Positions 1-8,530 of a DNA stretch of 34,383 bases are shown here, piece after piece. This stretch comes from Candidatus Faecousia intestinigallinarum (GTDB lineage Bacteria > Bacillota > Clostridia > Oscillospirales > Oscillospiraceae). The number at the start of each line of letters is the position of its first letter. Positions within the stretch are counted from its first letter, which is position 1. Both the position numbers and the translations under genes were made by a program. Location: NCBI GenBank assembly GCA_018715805.1, contig DVKX01000087.1, forward strand, positions 1-34,383, written 5' to 3'. The notes beneath the pieces are model-generated. The model was given only the letters and a program-made list of their open reading frames with translations, made no database searches and had not been told where the DNA came from.

Positions 1-5
1 TTCCC

Positions 6-1382
6 GTGAAATATTTTGCAGTTCTGCTGGGTATGTTCCTGCTGGCGGATGCGCTGCTTTTTTTGCTGCGCAGGCGGAGAAAGCAGGGGAAATGGTCTAA
101 AGCAGAGAAGCCCCTGCGTCAGATCGTTGCGGCGGTTTTATGCGGAGTGTTGGCGGTTTGCTGCTGCTTCGGCGCATATGCTGTGATGAAGTTGAATCAG
201 ACCATCTCCGCAGTGACCAAAGGCACGAATGTGAGCGCCGTTATTCAGGTGTATGTGCTGCAGGAGGATTCTGCCCAGACTCTGGAGGACGCGGCAGGGT
301 ATACCTTTGGCTATACCGATACTATGGACTGGAAGAATACGGAGGAGACGCTTTTAGAGCTTCAGAACGCTTTTGGCGGAGAAGTGAATACGGAGAATTA
401 CCTGACGCCCTTTGCTATGATTGATGCGCTGTACAACGGAGAAGTGCAGGCGATTATTCTGAATCAGTCCTATGTCTCCATTCTGGAAGGACTGGAAGAA
501 TACAGTGATTTCAGTGAACGGGTTCGCAGCCTCCATGAGCACGCCGTGATGATGGAGCCGTCGGAGGAAAAGCCGCAGATAGATGCCGGCAAGGTGGCGG
601 AAGAACCGTTTGTGCTGTATCTAAGCGGCTCCGATACCCGCAGCACCATGCTGGATACCAGCCGCAGCGATGTGAATATCCTGGCGGCGGTGAATCCCAG
701 CACCAAGCAGATCTTGCTGGTAAATACGCCTAGAGATTATTATGTGGCCAATCCTGCAGGCGGTGGTGCTATGGATAAGCTGACGCACTGCGGCAACTAT
801 GGCACCCAGTGCTCTATGGACGCTTTGGCGGCGCTGTACAATGAGGATATCGAATACTATGCCCAAATCAATTTTACGGGATTTGAAACACTGATCGACG
901 CCATCGGCGGCGTGACGGTAAATTCCGAGACCAGCTTCTCCGCGCAGGGCTACTATTTCCAGGAGGGAGAAAATGAGCTGGACGGCGCGGCGGCGCTGGC
1001 GTTTGCCCGGGAGCGGTACGCGCTGGCAGGCGGAGACAACGATCGCGGCAAAAACCAGATGCGGGTGATCACCGGAGTTATCCAGAAGCTGGCATCCGGT
1101 GCGCTGCTGGCCAACTATTCCCAGATTTTGGACAGTCTGGAAGGAATGTTTGCCACCAACTTCCCCATGGAAGCGGTGGCTCGGCTGGTGAAAATGCAGC
1201 TGGAGGATATGGCCTCCTGGAACATCGTTTCCTACGCGGTGACGGGTTACAATGGCGAGGAAACTACCTACTCTACCCCCGGCCTTTACTGCTATGTCAT
1301 GTATCCTGATGAGGAGACGGTGGAGCACGCCACGGAGCTCATCGATATGGTTATGGCGGGAGAAATCCTGCCAAATGAATAA
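6..1382 (+). CDS. LytR-CpsA-Psr (LCP) family cell-wall ligase
   Basis: LCP enzymes transfer glycopolymers from lipid carriers to peptidoglycan on the outer face of the membrane. The 458-residue product has two N-terminal hydrophobic segments (about 3-22 and 38-63) and an outside LCP core at about 205-370. The core shows the family landmarks: SGSDTR at 207-212, the catalytic-type Asp at 222 (SDVNILAAVNP), TPRD at 241-244, and the FARER...DNDRGKNQ block at 333-351. Residues 75-185 form an extra module with a GEVQAIILN stretch that resembles the solute-binding-type domain seen in some clostridial and streptococcal LCP proteins. That resemblance is inference. The GTG start lies 5 bases into the window, so its ribosome site cannot be seen and a slightly earlier start cannot be excluded. 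A terminator follows directly. Confidence 0.9.
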   Translation: MKYFAVLLGMFLLADALLFLLRRRRKQGKWSKAEKPLRQIVAAVLCGVLAVCCCFGAYAVMKLNQTISAVTKGTNVSAVIQVYVLQEDSAQTLEDAAGYTFGYTDTMDWKNTEETLLELQNAFGGEVNTENYLTPFAMIDALYNGEVQAIILNQSYVSILEGLEEYSDFSERVRSLHEHAVMMEPSEEKPQIDAGKVAEEPFVLYLSGSDTRSTMLDTSRSDVNILAAVNPSTKQILLVNTPRDYYVANPAGGGAMDKLTHCGNYGTQCSMDALAALYNEDIEYYAQINFTGFETLIDAIGGVTVNSETSFSAQGYYFQEGENELDGAAALAFARERYALAGGDNDRGKNQMRVITGVIQKLASGALLANYSQILDSLEGMFATNFPMEAVARLVKMQLEDMASWNIVSYAVTGYNGEETTYSTPGLYCYVMYPDEETVEHATELIDMVMAGEILPNE

Positions 1383-1389
1383 TGGGAAC

Positions 1390-1426
1390 GCCCGCGCTCA
1401 TGTACAACGAGCGCGGGCATTTTATT
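1390..1426 (+). terminator. Rho-independent terminator after the LCP gene
   Basis: A perfect 10-bp GC-rich stem (GCCCGCGCTC with GAGCGCGGGC, arms 1390-1399 and 1409-1418) has a 9-base loop and is followed by ATTTTATT. It separates the LCP gene from tdh. Confidence 0.9.
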
Positions 1427-1445
1427 GCCCAAAATGAAAAAACAG

Positions 1446-1474
1446 TTGAAAAAAAGATCGCTTTGGAGTATGAT
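1446..1474 (+). promoter_or_regulatory. Sigma-A type promoter of tdh-kbl
   Basis: A TTGAAA -35 (1446-1451) and a TATGAT -10 (1469-1474) are separated by 17 bases, 36 bases before the tdh start. No operator or riboswitch is evident in the short leader. Confidence 0.7.
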
Positions 1475-1510
1475 GGAAGCACATAACATCTTCTTTGTGG
1501 AGGAATGGAA

Positions 1511-2563
1511 ATGAACGACAATATGATGTGGGCGTTGGTGAAAGAAAGACCCACCACCGGCCTTTGGATGAAGCGGGTACCCATTCCGGAGGTCGGCCCC
1601 AATGATGTGAAGATCAAGATCCATAAAACGGCCATCTGCGGCACGGACGTACATATCTACCAGTGGAATGAATGGGCGCAGCATACCATCCCCATTGGCC
1701 TGACGGTGGGACACGAGTATGTGGGCGAAGTAGTAGAGGTAGGCGCGGGCGTCCAGGGATTCCAGGCGGGCGATTTGGTGTCCGGCGAGGGGCATATCAC
1801 CTGCGGCAAGTGCCGGAATTGCCTGGAGGGACATAAGGAAAACTGCAAGGATGCCAAGGGCGTGGGCGTGAACCGGAACGGCGCTTTTGCGGAATATCTG
1901 GTGATCCCCGCCTCCAACGTATGGCCGTGCAATCCGGCCATTCCGGAGGAGCTTTATGCTATTTTTGACCCGTTTGGCAATGCGACCCATACGGCGCTTT
2001 CCTACGATATGCTGGGCGAGGATGTGCTCATCACTGGCGCAGGCCCCATCGGCATTATGGCGGCAGCCATTGCTAATTTCTCCGGCGCGCGGCATGTGGT
2101 GGTGACGGATATGAACCCTTACCGGCTGGAACTGGCCAAAAAGCTGGGGGCGACCCGCACCGTAAATCTCCGGGAGGAGAAGCTTCGGGATGTGATGCGG
2201 GAAATCGGAATGACCGAGGGCTTTGACATCGGCATGGAAATGTCCGGCAGCCAGCCCGGCCTTTCCGATATGATTCATAACATGAAGCACGGCGGCAAGA
2301 TCGCGCTGCTGGGCTTACAGCGCACCGATGCAGTGGTGGATCTGGAAACTGTGATTTTCAACGGTCTTAATCTCCGGGGCATTTATGGACGAAAGGTATG
2401 GGATACTTGGTATAAAATGTCTACCATGATCCAGGCGGGGCTGGATATTTCCCCAGTCATTACGCACCGCTTTGACATCAAGGATTTTGAAAAGGGCTTT
2501 GACGCTATGATCTCCGGTCAATCCGGCAAGGTCATTCTGGATTGGGCGCATATCAACGATTAA
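1511..2563 (+). CDS. tdh: L-threonine 3-dehydrogenase
   Basis: Tdh is a zinc-dependent, NAD-linked medium-chain dehydrogenase that oxidises threonine to 2-amino-3-ketobutyrate. In the 350-residue product the catalytic zinc site is visible as C43 (AICGTD) and H68-E69 (VGHEYVG). The structural zinc cysteines are C98, C101, C104 and C112 ([15 protein letters not shown]). The nucleotide-binding glycine motif is GAGPIGIMA. The ATG at 1511 is preferred over the in-frame ATG at 1505 because the GGAGGA ribosome site (1499-1504) touches the earlier one and lies six bases before the later one. The gene is followed 18 bases later by kbl, the next enzyme of the same pathway, which makes the assignment very secure. 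Confidence 0.96.
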   Translation: MNDNMMWALVKERPTTGLWMKRVPIPEVGPNDVKIKIHKTAICGTDVHIYQWNEWAQHTIPIGLTVGHEYVGEVVEVGAGVQGFQAGDLVSGEGHITCGKCRNCLEGHKENCKDAKGVGVNRNGAFAEYLVIPASNVWPCNPAIPEELYAIFDPFGNATHTALSYDMLGEDVLITGAGPIGIMAAAIANFSGARHVVVTDMNPYRLELAKKLGATRTVNLREEKLRDVMREIGMTEGFDIGMEMSGSQPGLSDMIHNMKHGGKIALLGLQRTDAVVDLETVIFNGLNLRGIYGRKVWDTWYKMSTMIQAGLDISPVITHRFDIKDFEKGFDAMISGQSGKVILDWAHIND

Positions 2564-2581
2564 GAACAGGAGGAAAGGAAT

Positions 2582-3778
2582 ATGGCACGGAAAACGGACA
2601 TTTTAAGCATTTACGCCAAAGAAGTGGAGGACATTAAGGCGGCGGGACTTTTCAAGGGCGAAGCGCCGTTTGTATCTCCCCAGGGCGCGCGGGTAAAAAT
2701 GGCCGATGGGCGTGAGCTGCTGTGTATGTGCGCCAACAATTACCTGGGGTTGGGCGATCATCAGCGGCTTATCGATGCAGCCAAAAAGACCTATGACGAG
2801 AAAGGGTTCGGCGTGGCCTCCGTCCGCTTTATCTGCGGCACCCAGGATATTCACAAGGAATTGGAAAAAACCATCTCGGAATTCCTGGGCATGGATGACA
2901 CCATCCTTTATTCCTCCTGCTTCGACGCCAACGGCGGTCTTTTTGAGACGATCCTGACGGCGGAGGACGCAGTAATCAGCGATGAACTGAATCACGCGTC
3001 CATCATCGACGGCGTGCGGCTGTGCAAGGCAAAGCGCTACCGTTATAAGAATAACAATATGGCCGATCTGGAAGCCCAGCTTCAGGCGGCCGACGCGGCG
3101 GGCGCGCGCATCAAGCTGATCGCCACCGACGGTGTGTTCTCCATGGACGGCATTATCTGCAATCTAAAGGGCGTGTGCGACCTGGCGGACAAGTACCACG
3201 CGCTGGTAATGGTGGACGACAGCCACGCCGTGGGCTTCGTGGGCGCACATGGCCGTGGGACGGCGGAATACTGCGGCGTGGAAGGGCGCGTGGATATTAT
3301 CACCGGTACTCTGGGCAAGGCGCTGGGCGGTGCTTCCGGCGGCTACACCGCCGCGCGGCAGGAGATCGTAGACCTGCTGCGCCAGCGGAGCCGTCCCTAC
3401 TTGTTCTCCAACTCCCTGGCGCCTGCCATTGCCGGCGCCAGCATTGAGATGTTCCATATGCTCCAGGAGAGTACCGCCCTCCGGGATCATCTGGAGGAGG
3501 TGACAGCCTACTACCGTCGGCAGCTGGTGGAAAACGGCTTCGACATCATTGAGGGAACGCATCCCTGCGTACCGGTGATGCTATATGACGAGCGCCTGGC
3601 AGTGGAGTACGCCAAAAAGATGATGGAAAAGGGCGTTTATGTAGTGGCTTTTTCTTACCCTGTGGTACCCAAGGGGCGGGCGCGTATCCGCACCCAGGTC
3701 TGTGCCAGCCACACCAAGGAGGATATTGACTTTGTGGTGAAGTGCTTCCGGGAAACCCGGGACGAAATCGGCAAATAA
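2582..3778 (+). CDS. kbl: Glycine C-acetyltransferase (2-amino-3-ketobutyrate CoA ligase)
   Basis: This PLP enzyme of the alpha-oxoamine synthase family cleaves the unstable Tdh product with CoA to give glycine and acetyl-CoA. The 398-residue length is normal for Kbl. Visible motifs are the [15 protein letters not shown] block, [11 protein letters not shown] at 211-221 with the cofactor-contacting Asp and His, and the Schiff-base lysine K246 in GTLGKALGG. An AGGAGGAAAG ribosome site precedes the ATG. Together with tdh it forms a two-gene threonine-degradation operon. Related enzymes (BioF, ALA synthase) share the fold, but the tdh pairing decides the substrate. Confidence 0.96.
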   Translation: MARKTDILSIYAKEVEDIKAAGLFKGEAPFVSPQGARVKMADGRELLCMCANNYLGLGDHQRLIDAAKKTYDEKGFGVASVRFICGTQDIHKELEKTISEFLGMDDTILYSSCFDANGGLFETILTAEDAVISDELNHASIIDGVRLCKAKRYRYKNNNMADLEAQLQAADAAGARIKLIATDGVFSMDGIICNLKGVCDLADKYHALVMVDDSHAVGFVGAHGRGTAEYCGVEGRVDIITGTLGKALGGASGGYTAARQEIVDLLRQRSRPYLFSNSLAPAIAGASIEMFHMLQESTALRDHLEEVTAYYRRQLVENGFDIIEGTHPCVPVMLYDERLAVEYAKKMMEKGVYVVAFSYPVVPKGRARIRTQVCASHTKEDIDFVVKCFRETRDEIGK

Positions 3779-3784
3779 CAAAAT

Positions 3785-3813
3785 GCCCCCTCGCCAGAAA
3801 ACGGCGAGGGGGC
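3785..3813. terminator. Bidirectional terminator between kbl and the amidase gene
   Basis: A perfect 11-bp stem (GCCCCCTCGCC with GGCGAGGGGGC) encloses a 7-base loop between two convergent genes. The T-rich tail (ATTTTGTTAT) is on the minus-strand reading, so it should stop amidase transcripts best. On the plus strand the tail is weaker. Confidence 0.8.
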
Positions 3814-3828
3814 TGCTTGATTGTGGGG

Positions 3829-4491
3829 TCACTGGGTGATGAAGGCTTCGTACCCATCCTTTTTCAGCTGTGCTACCAGTTTTTCCGCATTTGCCCGGAC
3901 GGCAAAAGCGCCTGCCTGTACCCGGTAGAGCTTGTCGGTCTGCGGCGCGGTGTCTGGTTCCGCATCGCTCCATGTCCGGCCGTCAATGGCCACAATGGCT
4001 TTGGCGATAGCCTTTGCCGCATCTGCTCTGTGGTTTACCAGGAAATCCACGCCGGTTTGGGAATCGTGGAAGTCCACCTCCAGCAGGCAGGCGGTGGCAG
4101 CGGGGGCGTTCAGTTCAAAGAGATTCTTATTCTGCTGTACGCTGCTGGCACGGTTGCTTTTTTGCCCGGTGGCCTTTAGTTCGGCGATGAGCTTTTCTGC
4201 CAGAGACTTGCCGCCCTCGTAGTAAAAAGCGATGGGTCCCCAGGCCTGACCGCCGCCCCCGGCGTTGGAATGAAGCGCCAGATAATACCGGGCGTTCAAT
4301 TTGTCGGATTCCGCCGGACGCTTGGAAATGCCCAAAGACTTGGACGCTCTGTGAAACTGCACGCCGCATCGCTCCAAGTGGGGAATGACGGCGTCCAGCA
4401 GCTTGTTCATCTGCTCCATCTCATTGCCATAGCTGCCAATGCCAATGTTCTCATTCTGATCGGAGGGACTTAGATACCATAAATTTGCCAT
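3829..4491 (-). CDS. N-acetylmuramoyl-L-alanine amidase-like protein with C-terminal SPOR domain
   Basis: The 220-residue protein has an Amidase_3-type core (about 1-170) and a SPOR peptidoglycan-binding domain (about 186-219, LYRVQAGAFAVRANAEKL). Amidase landmarks include E24, H74 in LALHSNAGGG and E138 in LLEVDFHDS. The first zinc histidine of the usual PGHGG loop is absent: the aligned region reads LSPSDQNENIG. Some clostridial and phage-like relatives share this LSPS form. There is no signal peptide, so release would need another route such as mother-cell lysis or a holin, or the protein acts inside the forespore or mother cell. A ribosome site (AAGGAG) lies 8 bases before the ATG. It is last in the ylmH-DUF896 operon. 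Catalytic activity is not assured. Confidence 0.8.
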   Translation of the reverse strand: MANLWYLSPSDQNENIGIGSYGNEMEQMNKLLDAVIPHLERCGVQFHRASKSLGISKRPAESDKLNARYYLALHSNAGGGGQAWGPIAFYYEGGKSLAEKLIAELKATGQKSNRASSVQQNKNLFELNAPAATACLLEVDFHDSQTGVDFLVNHRADAAKAIAKAIVAIDGRTWSDAEPDTAPQTDKLYRVQAGAFAVRANAEKLVAQLKKDGYEAFITQ

Positions 4492-4575
4492 ACTGTATGC
4501 TCCTTTTCCTTTTGGGTTTCCCCATCCATCCCTATGCGAAGGATGGCGAAAAGTTGCATCTGTCCGGGCAACCGT

Positions 4576-4779
4576 TTATTTCCGCTTCAGCTTTTTCTTG
4601 GTGCCGTCTGGCTGCACGATATACGTATTCTCCAGCTGACCGATGAGATTGGCCTTTACGGAATCCATGTAGATCCGGCGCAGCTGATCCCGTTCTTGCA
4701 GCTCTTCCGGCGTAAGCGTCCCCGCTTTGGCTTTTTTTGCCAGGACATTAATGCGGGCGATGACCTCGTCCATTTTCAT
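4576..4779 (-). CDS. DUF896 family small protein
   Basis: The 67-residue protein matches the DUF896 (YnzC/YneR-neighbour type) pattern: an N-terminal helical hairpin (DEVIARINVLAKKAKAG, then EELQERDQLRRIYMD) and a conserved tail around LIGQLENTYIVQPDG. The molecular role of the family is unknown. The start at 4779 is chosen because AAGGAG lies 9 bases upstream. A longer open frame exists but its extra N-terminus is unlike the family. The gene starts 16 bases after the ylmH stop codon, and its ribosome site abuts that stop, so it is probably translationally coupled to ylmH. Confidence 0.88.
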   Translation of the reverse strand: MKMDEVIARINVLAKKAKAGTLTPEELQERDQLRRIYMDSVKANLIGQLENTYIVQPDGTKKKLKRK

Positions 4780-4795
4780 AAACGGTTTCTCCTTT

Positions 4796-5581
4796 TTATA
4801 GATAGCGATGAATGAGGACGCTGACGCGTCCTTTTTTTGTCTGACCATTGACGCGCGCCAGAAGCACCTTGCCAAGCCCCCGGACGGAAACCTTTGCCCC
4901 TTCGCTTACCGGCTTGTCCGGCTTGTCGCAGGGCAGACCGTCAATGGCGGCCTTTCCGGCAGCTACATATTGCGCCGCCAGACTGCGTCCGATGCGGAAA
5001 CCGGCGGAGATTACGCTGTCCAGCCGCAGGGAGGCCAGGGTATCCCGGATCTCCTGGATTTCCGACTGGGGAAGTTCCGCCTGGTTAAGGGGAATGACGG
5101 AGAGATGCAGTTTGGTTCGTCCGGCACTGACAAAGTTTTGGAGGATGTAAGGAGCCATCTGCTCCGTTACAAAGAGGCAGCAGCTGCCCGCGCCTATGCA
5201 GATGTCGCCTACTGCCTCCCGTGCCACTCCGGCGCCCATGAGCGCCCCTAGAAAATCCCGGTGACTTGGCGTATCCCCCTGATAGAATTCTGCCCGCAGG
5301 CATCGGATGGGGGAATCCTCTCCCATCAGGAAGTCTTCGTCCAGGTACTCCGGCAGATAGACCAGCATCTTCCGCTCCGCATCCGGGTAGCCGCCGAAAG
5401 CATACAGCCCTGGAAGATCGCCAAAAAGATACCGCGCCAGTGCCTGCTCCCGGGGGGTGAGAAAGACGGTGCCCTGGGGAATTTCCCGACGCTGTCCGGC
5501 CTGGATCTTGTCCCAGAGTTTGGCCAGGAGCATTCTATCTTCTGGAGTATGGGCGATCTTTTCAATATTGCTGCGATCCAT
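4796..5581 (-). CDS. ylmH: YlmH/RqcP2-type RNA-binding protein with S4 domain
   Basis: This 261-residue protein is of the YlmH family, whose B. subtilis member binds stalled 50S subunits and can support alanine tailing in ribosome-associated quality control. The N-terminal 80 residues and the central domain (about 85-175, with DFLGALMGAG and GDICIG) are typical of the family. The C-terminal S4 RNA-binding domain begins near residue 180 (SAGFRIGRSLAAQYVAAGK). The start is supported by GGGAGG about 5 bases upstream. In many Firmicutes ylmH sits by divIVA and ileS. Here it leads an operon with a DUF896 gene and an amidase gene instead. Confidence 0.9.
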   Translation of the reverse strand: MDRSNIEKIAHTPEDRMLLAKLWDKIQAGQRREIPQGTVFLTPREQALARYLFGDLPGLYAFGGYPDAERKMLVYLPEYLDEDFLMGEDSPIRCLRAEFYQGDTPSHRDFLGALMGAGVAREAVGDICIGAGSCCLFVTEQMAPYILQNFVSAGRTKLHLSVIPLNQAELPQSEIQEIRDTLASLRLDSVISAGFRIGRSLAAQYVAAGKAAIDGLPCDKPDKPVSEGAKVSVRGLGKVLLARVNGQTKKGRVSVLIHRYL

Positions 5582-5607
5582 ACGCGCCTCCCAGAACTGT
5601 TTTTTCT

Positions 5608-5613
5608 ATTGTA
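5608..5613 (-). promoter_or_regulatory. Extended -10 element before ylmH
   Basis: Read on the minus strand this is TGTGC followed by TACAAT, an extended -10 (TGn plus hexamer), about 27 bases before the ylmH start. The -35 is weak. The same TGTGCTACAATA string recurs before the WYL regulator. Confidence 0.5.
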
Positions 5614-5646
5614 GCACAGATGTGGACAAGAGGAAAGAAGTTTTTC

Positions 5647-5674
5647 TTGACCTGGGTGGATTATCCATTATAAT
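5647..5674 (+). promoter_or_regulatory. Promoter of the flavoprotein operon
   Basis: TTGACC (5647-5652) and TATAAT (5669-5674) are separated by 16 bases, 24 bases before the start codon of the first flavoprotein. Confidence 0.75.
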
Positions 5675-5698
5675 GAGAAAAAGAAAGTAGGTGGAGCA

Positions 5699-6910
5699 AT
5701 GACCGTTGGGATCATTGGCGCGGGCGCTTCCGGCATGGCGGCGGCGTTGGCCGCAGCGGAGCAGCCGGGGTGCCGCGTCGTTTTATTGGAGCGGCAGGCT
5801 CGGGTAGGGCGGAAACTTTCCGCCACCGGCAACGGGCGATGCAATTTGACCAATCTTCATGCGGGGGCGCTGGGATACCACGGAGAACAGCCGGAATTCG
5901 CCGGGCCGGCGCTGGAAGCCTTTGCCCCGGAGGAGACAATCCGCTGGTTTCGCGGACTGGGGCTGTTTGTGACGGCGGAGCCGTCGGGGCGGATCTATCC
6001 CTTTTCGGATCAGGCGAATTCTGTGGTAGATGTGCTGCGTTTTGCCCTGGAAAAGCAGAATATCTGCCTGAAAACTGGTTTTTTGGTGGAAAAAGTCCGA
6101 AAAACTTCCCAGGGATTTCTGCTGGAGGGGAATGGAGAGCAGATTGCGTGCGATAAGCTGATTGTGGCCTGCGGTGGCCTGGCAGGGACGAGCCTGGGCG
6201 GTTCCATGTCCGGCTACCGTCTCCTCACCCGTTTGGGGCATCACACTACCCGCCTGCGGCCTGCCCTGGTGCAGGTGAAGACGGATTGGCCAGGCGTGGA
6301 AAGCCTGAAAGGCGTGCGGGCAGAGTGCGCAGCGCAGGTGTTCCATAACGATAAATTACATTTGAAAAGTGCCGGACAGATACAGTTTACCCAGTACGGC
6401 CTGTCCGGGCCGGTGATTTTCGAGGTATCCCGGGATGTGTGCCTGGGCGGCGGAGAGTGGCGCTGCCAGCTGGATCTGCTGCCGGAAGTATCGGCGGAGG
6501 AACTGGGGGAAGAACTGCGCCGCCGCCGGGAACGGGCGCTGCCGGTGGAGGAATTGCTTACAGGGATCCTGCATAACCGCTTAGGCCGTGTGCTGACCCG
6601 CTTTTCAGGTATCCGGGGCAAGCAAAGTGCTGCGGCTTTATCCGATGGGGAACTGGAAACGCTCTGCGGAGTAGTAAAGGCCTTTATCCTGCCCCTGACG
6701 GAGCCCATGGGAATGGACTGTGCCCAAGTAACCGCCGGGGGTGTGCGCACGGAGGATTTTGACCCCCAAACCATGGAAAGCAAGCTGACGCCGGGGCTTT
6801 ACGCCTGCGGCGAGGTACTGGACATCGACGGGGACTGCGGCGGCTATAACTTGCAATGGGCATGGAGCTCCGGAAGAATGGCGGGACTTCATGCGGGAGG
6901 CGCGTTATGA
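5699..6910 (+). CDS. BaiN/HI0933-family FAD-dependent oxidoreductase
   Basis: The family (HI0933-like, YhiN, BaiN) comprises flavoproteins with a Rossmann FAD domain and an inserted beta-barrel. One clostridial member has been linked to bile-acid reduction, but most have no known substrate. The 403-residue protein begins with the dinucleotide motif GAGASG (7-12) and the ribose-binding E31. It then carries the family signature GRKLSATGNGRCNLTN (37-52). The C-terminus has the usual GECLD-like segment (YACGEVLDIDGDCGGYN) and QWAWSSG. Start and length agree with the family. Its TGA overlaps the next gene's ATG (ATGA), so the two flavoproteins are translationally coupled. The name BaiN should be read as family, not function. 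Confidence 0.88.
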   Translation: MTVGIIGAGASGMAAALAAAEQPGCRVVLLERQARVGRKLSATGNGRCNLTNLHAGALGYHGEQPEFAGPALEAFAPEETIRWFRGLGLFVTAEPSGRIYPFSDQANSVVDVLRFALEKQNICLKTGFLVEKVRKTSQGFLLEGNGEQIACDKLIVACGGLAGTSLGGSMSGYRLLTRLGHHTTRLRPALVQVKTDWPGVESLKGVRAECAAQVFHNDKLHLKSAGQIQFTQYGLSGPVIFEVSRDVCLGGGEWRCQLDLLPEVSAEELGEELRRRRERALPVEELLTGILHNRLGRVLTRFSGIRGKQSAAALSDGELETLCGVVKAFILPLTEPMGMDCAQVTAGGVRTEDFDPQTMESKLTPGLYACGEVLDIDGDCGGYNLQWAWSSGRMAGLHAGGAL

Positions 6911-8487
6911 TTCGGATCTGCGAAATCTCTCTGCCTCCGGAGCACACGCCGGAGCAGCTATGCAGTGAGGCCGCCCGACTGCTGAGGCTCAGCCCTGGCC
7001 GGATTCAGCGCCTGCGGATCATCCGCCGCTCGGTGGATGCCCGGAAAAAGCCGAATGTGCGGATCGTCTATACGGTGGATGTGCAGGTACAGGGCAGCGA
7101 GGATAAGATACTGAAGAATGCCCGGTGCAGCCGGGCGGCCATCGCCCCGGTCAAAAGCTACCATCCTCCCAAGGCACGCCCGGCGGCCGCGCTGCCGCCG
7201 GTGATCGTAGGCTTTGGGCCGGCGGGAATGTTTGCCGGACTGATATTGGCGCTGGCTGGGCAGAAGCCCATTATTCTGGAGCGAGGCGAGGACGCCCAGA
7301 CCCGGCACGAGAAAGTGGAGCGTTTTTTTGCTGCGGGAGAATTGGATGAAAGCAGCAACGTACAGTTTGGCGAGGGAGGCGCAGGAACTTTCTCCGATGG
7401 CAAGCTGAACACAGGGGTGAATAATCCCCGAATCCAGTGGATTCTGGAGCAGCTGGCGGCGGCCGGGGCGGGGGAAGACATCCTCTTCGATGCCAAACCC
7501 CATGTGGGTACGGATGTACTTCTCACCGTGGTGCAGAATATCCGCCGGAGAATTCTCGCTCTGGGCGGTCAGGTGCGCTTTTCAACCCAGGTAGTGGATT
7601 TCACCCAGGAGGATGGCCGTCTCACCGGGGTGGTGACCCAAACCGGAGAGCATATCCCCTGCCATCAGGCGATCCTGGCCATTGGCCACAGCGCCCGGGA
7701 TACTTTCGCCATGCTGCTGGAGCGGGGGATTCCCATGGAAGCAAAGCCCTTTGCCATGGGCGTACGCATTGAGCAGCGGCAGAGCGCGATCAACGCAGCC
7801 CAGTATGGCGGAGAGAATCCCGTCCTGCCCCCGGCGGATTATAAGCTGGCAGAGCATTTGGAGGAGCGGACGGTATATACCTTTTGTATGTGCCCCGGCG
7901 GCTATGTGGTGGCGGCAGCCTCGGAACAGGGAGGCGTGGTGACCAATGGCATGAGCAATTCCCGCCGGGACGGGGAGAACGCGAATGCCGCCCTGCTGGT
8001 GAGTCTGAATCCATCCGATTTCCCGGGAAACGACCCCCTGGCGGGGATGCGCTGGCAGCGGGAAATAGAACAGACTGCCTACCGAGTGGGCGGGGGATAC
8101 TGCGCGCCCGCCCAAAGGGTGGGGGACTTCCTGGCCAAAAGAGCCAGCATGAGCGCTGGAATGGTGCAGCCCACTTACCGCCCGGGGGTGGTCTGGACGG
8201 AATTGCACCAAGTGCTGCCGGAGGTGATTACCTCTGCTTTGGAGCGCGCCATTCCGCTGCTGGGGCGAAAGCTGACAGGCTTTAGCGACCCGGACGGCGT
8301 GCTCACTGCGCCGGAGACCCGCAGTTCCTCTCCGGTGCGGATTCTTCGGGACGATACCCGGCAGAGCGCCCTGATGGGACTTTACCCCACAGGGGAGGGC
8401 GCGGGCTACGCGGGCGGCATCATGTCTGCCGCAGTGGACGGGATACTTTCCGCCGAGGCGCTGCTGGAAGCTCTGGAGAGCGGTTAA
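6907..8487 (+). CDS. FAD-dependent dehydrogenase, COG2509 type
   Basis: The 526-residue flavoprotein has an N-terminal alpha/beta extension (about 1-90), which is characteristic of the COG2509 family. An FAD-binding Rossmann motif follows (VIVGFGPAGMFAG, glycines 102, 104, 107). Other family stretches are SSNVQFGEGGAGTFSDGKL, a VCPGG-like segment (FCMCPGGYVV) and a closing GEGAGYAGGIMSAAVDG. The physiological reaction is unknown. The ATG at 6907 is chosen over upstream frames because GGGAGG precedes it and it forms an ATGA overlap with the upstream flavoprotein. The pairing suggests, but does not prove, a shared electron-transfer or reductase role. Confidence 0.87.
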   Translation: MIRICEISLPPEHTPEQLCSEAARLLRLSPGRIQRLRIIRRSVDARKKPNVRIVYTVDVQVQGSEDKILKNARCSRAAIAPVKSYHPPKARPAAALPPVIVGFGPAGMFAGLILALAGQKPIILERGEDAQTRHEKVERFFAAGELDESSNVQFGEGGAGTFSDGKLNTGVNNPRIQWILEQLAAAGAGEDILFDAKPHVGTDVLLTVVQNIRRRILALGGQVRFSTQVVDFTQEDGRLTGVVTQTGEHIPCHQAILAIGHSARDTFAMLLERGIPMEAKPFAMGVRIEQRQSAINAAQYGGENPVLPPADYKLAEHLEERTVYTFCMCPGGYVVAAASEQGGVVTNGMSNSRRDGENANAALLVSLNPSDFPGNDPLAGMRWQREIEQTAYRVGGGYCAPAQRVGDFLAKRASMSAGMVQPTYRPGVVWTELHQVLPEVITSALERAIPLLGRKLTGFSDPDGVLTAPETRSSSPVRILRDDTRQSALMGLYPTGEGAGYAGGIMSAAVDGILSAEALLEALESG

Positions 8488-8530
8488 TTGTGATATGCGC
8501 CTTTCAAAGGCGATAATAGGAGGAAAGAAA

